In this document: one piece after another, positions 58,034-64,000 of the stretch
How the letters are laid out: each line of letters opens with the position of its first letter
Numbering within the stretch: position 1 is the stretch's first letter
Assembly: GCA_030998015.1 (NCBI GenBank)
Contig: JARWMV010000249.1
Location: 434,001-498,000 of the forward strand
DNA from: Ceratorhiza oryzae-sativae
Taxonomy: Eukaryota > Basidiomycota > Agaricomycetes > Cantharellales > Ceratobasidiaceae
DNA: 64,000 nucleotides
Direction of reading: 5' to 3'
The notes under the pieces: generated by a model
Seen by the model: the letters and a program-made list of their open reading frames with translations, nothing else
Databases searched by the model: none
Told to the model about the DNA's origin: nothing
Program-made: the position numbers and the translations under genes

Positions 58034-59755
58034 CTACCCATTCAGCTTGAAGTCTACGACCATCACTGCACTCGGTGTCGTTCCGCTCGACTTGACTTGA
58101 TACAGTACAGAGAGCACGCCCTCAGACTTGACCCTCGGCCTATCCACCGTAACCTCCCCAAACGCGTCGAGTCCTGCCGCAACTCCATCATAGGCAAGCG
58201 TCCAGTCGGTCCAGCCAGACGCCTTGCTCGCAGTCACGATTTTTACAAACGGAAGGACGACGTATATCTAAACGAAATTTTTGCGTAAGCGATCCCAGCT
58301 GGCGGATTAAGGAACGAAAAAAAGTTACATTATCAGACGCGTCCATCACGATCTGAGATCTCCCAAAGGAGCCGATAGCAAACGGTATTTCGACCTTGGT
58401 CCATGTCCCGCTGGATGAACGATACAAATGGAACGGACGACCGTAAGACGTCCTGTCGGCCGCGTACGAAGTCACACATTGGGTGAACCGGCCAGGAACA
58501 TAAGATATAACGACGTGCGGCTGGTTTCCAGAGTCGGTCGTTTGAGATTCTTGCTACAAATGGGGTTTGGTAAGCGCCAAGAGCAAGAAACGGGAAAGAA
58601 AGAACTTGCGTTGACGAGTCCATGGTTGACATCCAAAGAATCGACGATGATGCCAGAAGTGGAGACGGAAACGCTGGTAGAGCCGGTAGTTGCAACCTTG
58701 GTTCCGCCATTGTTATACCAAGTTCGGCCGCGATCGTCACTAAACAGAGTATGAGTTGGAAGAGGATGGGCCGTGAATGGAAGCTGACCTGTAGAGCCAG
58801 ATTGTATCATGGTTGGCCAACCCCCCACTCGCACAAAGTACACCAGCGTTGTTTTCGCGCCATGTCCCACTGCAAAAGTATTAGCAATGTACAAAGTGTA
58901 TCCCCTGAATGAAACGTACGAAGTATGGAGTCTTCCGTTGCCAGAGTATGTCACGCCATTGATGTAGAGATTGCGAGCAGTCGACGCTGGCCAAAGATGG
59001 TTAGACATGTCAACAAGAGAACACAATAACCTCTGCACTCACTCACGCCGTTCGGCCCGGTGTATGTGCCGGTTGCAGAAGTAAAGCCTCCGAGGTTTGA
59101 CCATGATGAACCACTGTACTCGGCTATTTGAACAACGCCATTTCCAGAAACAGCCGAACGGTAGATAAGTTGCAACTTGTTGTCTGGAGTGATCAAGAAT
59201 TGAGGATATGTGAATTGACTTGTAATGCCAAGACCATCCAAAGTTGTCTGGACTGATCCGAACTGAGATACAGTCCAAGCAAAACTGCTGGGGCTTCCGG
59301 CAAGATTTGCAACAGATTTTATGTAGTAGATTGTAGTTGAATGTGACTGCGTGCAAAACGAATTCAGCACAGTGATTATCGCATATAGAACACTTCCTCA
59401 CATCCAAGGCAATGTGAATTCTGCCATCGCTAGGTGATACACCAATCGACACAACGTTGTGTGAGTCGTTTGTCGACAGCTGGTGGGGTAACTGAAGTGT
59501 AGACCACGATCCAGACGGAAGTTGGCGCCGGGCAAGGATTGCATAGCGAGTGGAGGTATACCAACCCGCGTACTGATATCCGTTGTAGGAAACTACGCCG
59601 GATTGTTGAAAAGATTGCACATTGACAAGTCCGTCGTAAGATACGAAGTAAATCCCTGTGGGATCCAACTGCGTGGATGACTGGCGGCTCACAGTTGGGG
59701 CTCCCAACGCCAGCCAAGGCAACACGACACAGAGCGCAATAGTGAAAACGCGCAT
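58034..59755 (-). CDS. Secreted BNR/Asp-box repeat protein (BNR_4 family)
   Basis: Predicted secreted beta-propeller protein of the BNR_4 type, about 462 aa. Minus-strand exons: 59402-59755, 59049-59346, 58920-58986, 58789-58869, 58610-58739, 58329-58553 and 58034-58267 (1389 nt). A signal peptide (MRVFTIALCVVLPWLALG) opens the protein. Recognisable parts are NGYQYAGWYTSTRYAILARR, DSHNVVSIGVSPSDGRIHIA, QFTYPQFLITPDNKLQLIYR, GLANHDTIWLYRSDDRGRTW (the Asp box) and SQIVMDASDN. Relatives occur beside polysaccharide-degrading enzymes and are often annotated as hydrolases or lyases; the activity of this one is unknown. Two introns have GC donors: 59043-59048 (GCGTGA, required by frame) and 58604-58609 (GCAAGT, with an in-frame GT alternative 6 nt upstream). 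Confidence 0.85.
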
Positions 59756-59803
59756 GATAAACCGGCTATCGACAAGCAGCCGCGTAGCAACCTTTTCATC
59801 CTC

Positions 59804-59809
59804 TTTATA
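59804..59809 (-). promoter_or_regulatory. TATA box of the BNR_4 gene
   Basis: TATAAA on the minus strand, about 50 bp upstream of the start codon at 59755. Confidence 0.5.
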
Positions 59810-60097
59810 GAATGCCTGGGCATCCTCGAAGCTCGCTCTTGCTGTTCCTTATGGAGCTACATCGGCCCGCTTGTTGCAGATCTGCGTTCTCGAGGCCCCG
59901 TGATGTTGAAGATTGAATACGGTACTGCGTGCAGATTCCACTAGAGGATATTCCCCGGAGCAAAGACCTCCAGGAATCCGGACGCAAGCTCTAAATCAAA
60001 ATATCCGAGCTTCTCCATCATCGTGGTCGGTATCAGGACGTATGGAGTTGTTTATAACATCAACAAACGAAGCGCCGGGATGGTTCAGTACGTCCGG
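59810..60097. other. Upstream region of the BNR_4 gene, up to the hAT element
   Basis: No coding sequence recognised. It ends at the left target-site copy of the hAT transposon. Confidence 0.5.
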
Positions 60098-63000
60098 TAG
60101 GGATCAGCATGGTAGGTCCGGTAGCCTTCGTGGTATTTACCGCGGTAGTTACGTAAGTTCCGGTAGACTCCGGTATAATTGCAAATTTACCGCATGGTAA
60201 ACGGTTCCAGTCGGTGCCTTCGCGGTGCCCTGTGGTGGTCCGTGAATATGAGTCATATAGTTATATTTAAGACATAGAATCATGAATCAATTAAATGTAG
60301 TGTTACATCGCTTCCGAGATGATAGATGCAATCTGGTCAATCTCTGGCAGTAGCAGAGTGCTGTACCAGGATCCAAGAGCCATCTTGGCCTCAAACGTTT
60401 GCGCGGACATATTATGCTGTAGGTGATTAACGGTCAAACGACCAGCAGAAAAGGCACGCTCAACATCTACTGAAGTCGCTTGGTAGAATTGTAAGATATA
60501 TGCATAGGACTTGTTTGCCAAATCAACTTACCCGGGGCTGTGAGGTAATTGAGCACAAACCGAGCTAAGCGCGGCGTCGTTTCAAGCATGCTAGACCAAT
60601 AAGGCAATAATCCACCATAGCCTGCCAACGAAATAACCTCATCTTCAAGGTAGGCTTCGATCGAGTCCTTATGAGCGTGATTCGATGTAGTCGATGGCCG
60701 AATCCAGCGGTTTGTAGCCTACAGAGCGGATGTTAGGATGAAGAATGGATGTTGAGTGGTATTGATATATTTATAAATACCTTGCCAGCGGGTTTGTCAG
60801 AGACTACAGGCTTGGAGTCTGCTGACGAGTTGACAATGTGAAATCGAGCGCACACCATCTGACGAATCCTTTCCACAGATTGGCTTGTGTAATGCTTGCG
60901 GAGCCAGTTCATTTTAACGTCTGGACACATGACTGAAACAAAAAAAAAAAAACAGTTTAAACCAGCGCATATAGTACACAAAGTAATGTTAACTCACCAA
61001 GCGAAATGAAATAGACTTCGCATATACTCATGTTATCCATGTACTTATCATAGACATTCAGCGCTGCCTGCGCGCCAACTCGAGTTACAGGACTGATATC
61101 AGAGCTATCTCTCATCATCTTGAGAGTTTCTTTCAGCTCCACCAGTTTTGGGGGTGTTTCATGGACTAGTGGGACACTTCCTGCAGAGAAATGTAGGGTC
61201 GGAACCTCGAAAACCTGTATGTATGCGTTAAAGTGATACATGCAAACTACAGGAGCAACACTCACCTCAAGCACTTCATTTAACTCGTCAGCAAGCAGCC
61301 ACTGCTCTTCCTTCAAGCAAAATCGCTGGAGCTTCAAGTCAGGCTGGGCAGTAAGCCACTGAACTGGCTGTCGAAGGTGAATATGGTCATCCAATGCGTG
61401 TCAATCAGAGCTCCACCGTGTCGGTACACGTCGGGAGAGTGATCTTCGTCCTGATTCCTTGAGTGCTGGGAAAAGCAAGATCGCTTCATGGAAGCTGATT
61501 GTGAGTGACGTTGACTCATCGACACGGCGAGCTAGACCAGCAACCTATCATGGAAGTCATTTATGGACTCAAGGTGACAACCAAAAAACCTGCCTTTGGC
61601 ATAATATCCTGCGCACTCTGCAGCTGTGGTTTGGTTGGAGCGATCCCATAGCGAGCATACAATTGCTCAATTGCCTTTACTACACTTTCCTGGGCTACTA
61701 GAGTATCGTGTTCAAATTCTGACTCGTCAACTTCTGCTGAGGTTGGCGAATCTAGTTCTTCATTCTCGGTACCAATCTCAGTCTGTTGTAACTGTAAAAA
61801 CTCTTGTATTGGTTGCATGGGCAATTTAGGTGGCCCTTCCGTCTTGTTGCAATTGAGTACCTGTTTTGTCTGCTTAGATGGCCATGAAAACGGGAGCATG
61901 AATGCCTGAAGAAGTTAGAAATCAATATATATCGTTTTTGAATGTATTAACTATACAGTATGGCTTACCTTGGCCATCAGATTGATTATATGCGCAAGGC
62001 ACCGCACATATGATTGCTCTCCCAAGAATCCCTTGATCTTATTTTCAAGATAGCGGACCATGGTGAGGTTATTGCTGGCATTGTCAAGCGCCGCTGCGAG
62101 AATCTGATTGTTGTTAATATGGTGATCCATTGTCACTACATAGTTATTTACATACCTTGCCCTCGAGTCCATATCGACGAAGGCATGAAGCGAGCTCAGT
62201 GGCTAGGTATTCACCGGTATGAGCGGATGTTAACCTAACGACAGTGAGTAAGTCATTTGAATCCATATATGCACACATCTTATGAGCAGTTACCTGATAA
62301 ACTCAAGGATGCATCGATGCATCTTCATTTCATCGAACCAGACAACTACCACACCCAGGTAAGACTCCGAAATAGGGTTTGTCCATCCATCGATTGCTAG
62401 ATGAACTGCGGACTGTATGCTCTATCAACAATATCGGTAAATAAGCTAATAGCTGCATGGAGGACGAAATTCATACCTGAAAATATGTTCGAATATGTGG
62501 GGCATAACTGGTATGTATAAGCCAGACATCTTGAGACAAGGTAGACGATGAAGGTAAGGTGGTTCCTGGGTGCAAGTAGTCGACTTCCATGTGGTGAAAC
62601 TCGTCGGTGAGTGACTCGAATGAACGGTGGGAGCTTGCGCTCCATAGTGCGAGTATTGCTCTATGCTTTGCCTCGGAATATGGCAAGGGAGAGGTCTCGG
62701 ATAAACTCAAGTTGGTTGTCGATGTAGCCGAGTGTTTTGAATTGCACTTTTCGAGGCCCTCACGCAGTGGCGTAGTACCATCACCTGTCCTAGTCCGAGC
62801 CCGATAGTGAGGCTTATGGTCGGGGTTGTTGTATTTACACATAAACCTGAACCACATTTGCTGAGGCGCCGGCGGATCAACTTGATTGTTATATATGTGG
62901 CACAGTTCGACTCTGTAGTGACTGTAAGCTACAGATCTCCAGGTCTCCTCTGCCGCTTCTACAACACATAAAGCCATGATTAAAGCTGCGGTGCTAATGA

Positions 63001-63504
63001 CATCAAGGTTGTTTGCATACGTACCTATTATTTCTTGGTCAGAATAGTTCCAAGCAGCCAAATCGGACAGGGAGTTCAAGCCTCTACACTTCTTAGAGGA
63101 TGGCCATTCTCCGGGAGGTACGACAGGTTTTGAGAGGACAGTTGGCATTGAAAGCTCAATCGTGCAAGTAATAGGGGTAGTTAGGAGCTGATTCCATCTG
63201 CAATTACACACCTTATATACACCGAGAGAGGCCAACACGGCTGTACGAATGTCCCAGAATTCTGTAGATTCGCTTACTGAACTCAAGGCCGACGTACTTG
63301 CCCTCGGGTTTTAGCTATCCACAAATAATGTGCGCCAGCGCTTATATGAGTCAGCACCGCGGCTTGGCCCGGTATAACCGCACGGTTCGCGGTACGGTAT
63401 GGTGAATTTCAAATGGCCTCTGGAATATTCCAGCACCGTACCACTTCGGCACTGCACGGAGCCACCGTGAACTACCGGATCTTCGTCTACCATGCTGATC
63501 CCTA
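60098..63504 (-). mobile_element. hAT DNA transposon with TIRs and 8-bp target duplication
   Basis: A 3.4-kb element. Terminal inverted repeats: TAGGGATCAGCATGGTAG at the left and its reverse complement at the right. Flanking octamers are ACGTCCGG (60090-60097) and ACGTCCAG (63505-63512), an 8-bp duplication with one change. Subterminal regions contain many CGGTA/TACCG words, probable transposase-binding sites. It encloses one transposase gene on the minus strand. Confidence 0.9.
60303..63286 (-). CDS. hAT-family transposase
   Basis: Multi-exon transposase read on the minus strand. A BED-type zinc-finger candidate lies near 62850-62800 (MWFRFMCKYNNPDHKPHYR). The catalytic RNase H-like region has HLAIDGWTNPISESYLGVV near 62400-62350 and the segment AALDNASNN near 62085. 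The C-terminal dimerisation region is SVDVERAFSAGRLTVNHLQHN, followed by MSAQTFEAKMALGSW and a stop at 60303. Upstream frames join through short introns at about 62460, 61950, 61550, 61250, 61000 and 60750. I saw no internal stop that splicing could not remove, so the gene may be intact, but exact exon borders and the true start (63286 or further in) are not settled. Confidence 0.85.
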
Positions 63505-64000
63505 ACGTCCAGCCAAGGCAAACCTTGGCCGACGTGTGACGGAAACTGCGGATTACATCGATTTGCAAAAGTATTTTCCAAGCGCCGACGAAAAAATTGT
63601 CAATTTGGCTCGACACACGAAAAAATGGCCTCGGCCGTGCAAATCGCCTCATCCCACAACGCAAAAGAGGTAAATAAGGTTATTTCGGTAGCTTAAACAC
63701 TGTGCTATATGTAGAATAATCACTATGTTGAATTTGATTCGGGTCTGGGCACACAGCCGGTCAAGACCAACATCGGCACAGCAGCTCCACCCAGCTCTAG
63801 ACCAGCGGCCTCCGAGAAAGGCACAATAATATATATTCCCTTTCTAGATCATTGTCGACGCCAGGAACATTCAAGGGGTAAGGGGAAAACCGCTGCTCGC
63901 CGTGACGGCCAGCATTCGTTTGGTGGGTGTATATAAACTGGGAATAAAAGCCTGTAAAAAGTCGCAACCAAATCGACACTCTCACCTATCTAAATGGACC
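63505..64000. other. Right flank of the hAT element, nothing recognised
   Basis: Begins with the right target-site copy. It contains a short inverted pair CCAAGG/CCTTGG near 63514-63530. No gene is recognised before the window ends. Confidence 0.45.

Noticed and set aside
1..64000. CRISPR arrays, bacterial operons, ribosomal RNA genes
   Set aside because: No regularly spaced short repeats and no rRNA-like sequence were seen; the spliced gene structure is eukaryotic.

Overview
The window looks like nuclear DNA of a filamentous basidiomycete. Genes are broken by many introns of about 35-60 bp, intergenic gaps are short, and the gene set is typical of a saprotrophic or necrotrophic Agaricomycete (a Rhizoctonia-like fungus is my best guess, from gene content only). 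I found no tRNA, rRNA, CRISPR array or bacterial-type operon. Most gene models below were built by joining exons by eye. For ten of the twelve host genes the summed exon lengths come out as an exact multiple of three with a single terminal stop; the last part of the F-box gene and one junction of the fucosidase remain open.

Left gene-rich arm (1-22.7 kb): a berberine-bridge-type FAD oxidase (1246-2868); a HAK/KUP potassium transporter with 18 exons (5242-8518), followed by a diverged inverted duplication; a SET/NAP-family histone chaperone on the minus strand (9413-10457) that shares a 118-bp divergent promoter with an F-box-like protein (10576-12084); a decayed LINE tail (13150-13857); the largest TFIIIC subunit (14688-21656, about 2055 aa); and a cyclophilin (21867-22714).

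Transposon island (about 22.98-43.2 kb): AT-rich and strongly CpG-depleted. Its core is one Ty3/gypsy chromovirus (28092-36971) with identical 5-bp target duplications. It has a primer-binding site complementary to the predicted 5' end of its own RNA, the hallmark of the self-priming Tf1/sushi group. A second LTR family (LTR-A, about 1.3 kb, four copies) inserted into its gag. An inversion between two opposed LTR-A copies then flipped the front of gag. All nine premature stops I found are TGA at arginine positions, and catalytic Asp/Glu residues of reverse transcriptase and integrase are lost at CpG sites, so decay is CpG-directed. A copia fragment, a 133-bp hairpin MITE, a 2.4-kb foldback repeat and a short tandem repeat make up much of the rest.

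Right gene-rich arm (43.2-64 kb): an SMP-30-type lactonase (44495-46019), an SNG1/DUF3533 membrane protein (47054-49176), then a small plant-polysaccharide group: GH29 alpha-L-fucosidase (minus), MFS sugar transporter (minus), pectin methylesterase (plus) and a secreted BNR-repeat protein (minus). A hAT transposon with TIRs, an 8-bp target duplication and an apparently long coding transposase closes the window (60098-63504).

The most unusual host-gene property is splicing. At least six introns in five genes need a GC-AG boundary to keep frame, three more probably do, and the sugar transporter carries exons of 8, 13 and 14 nt.
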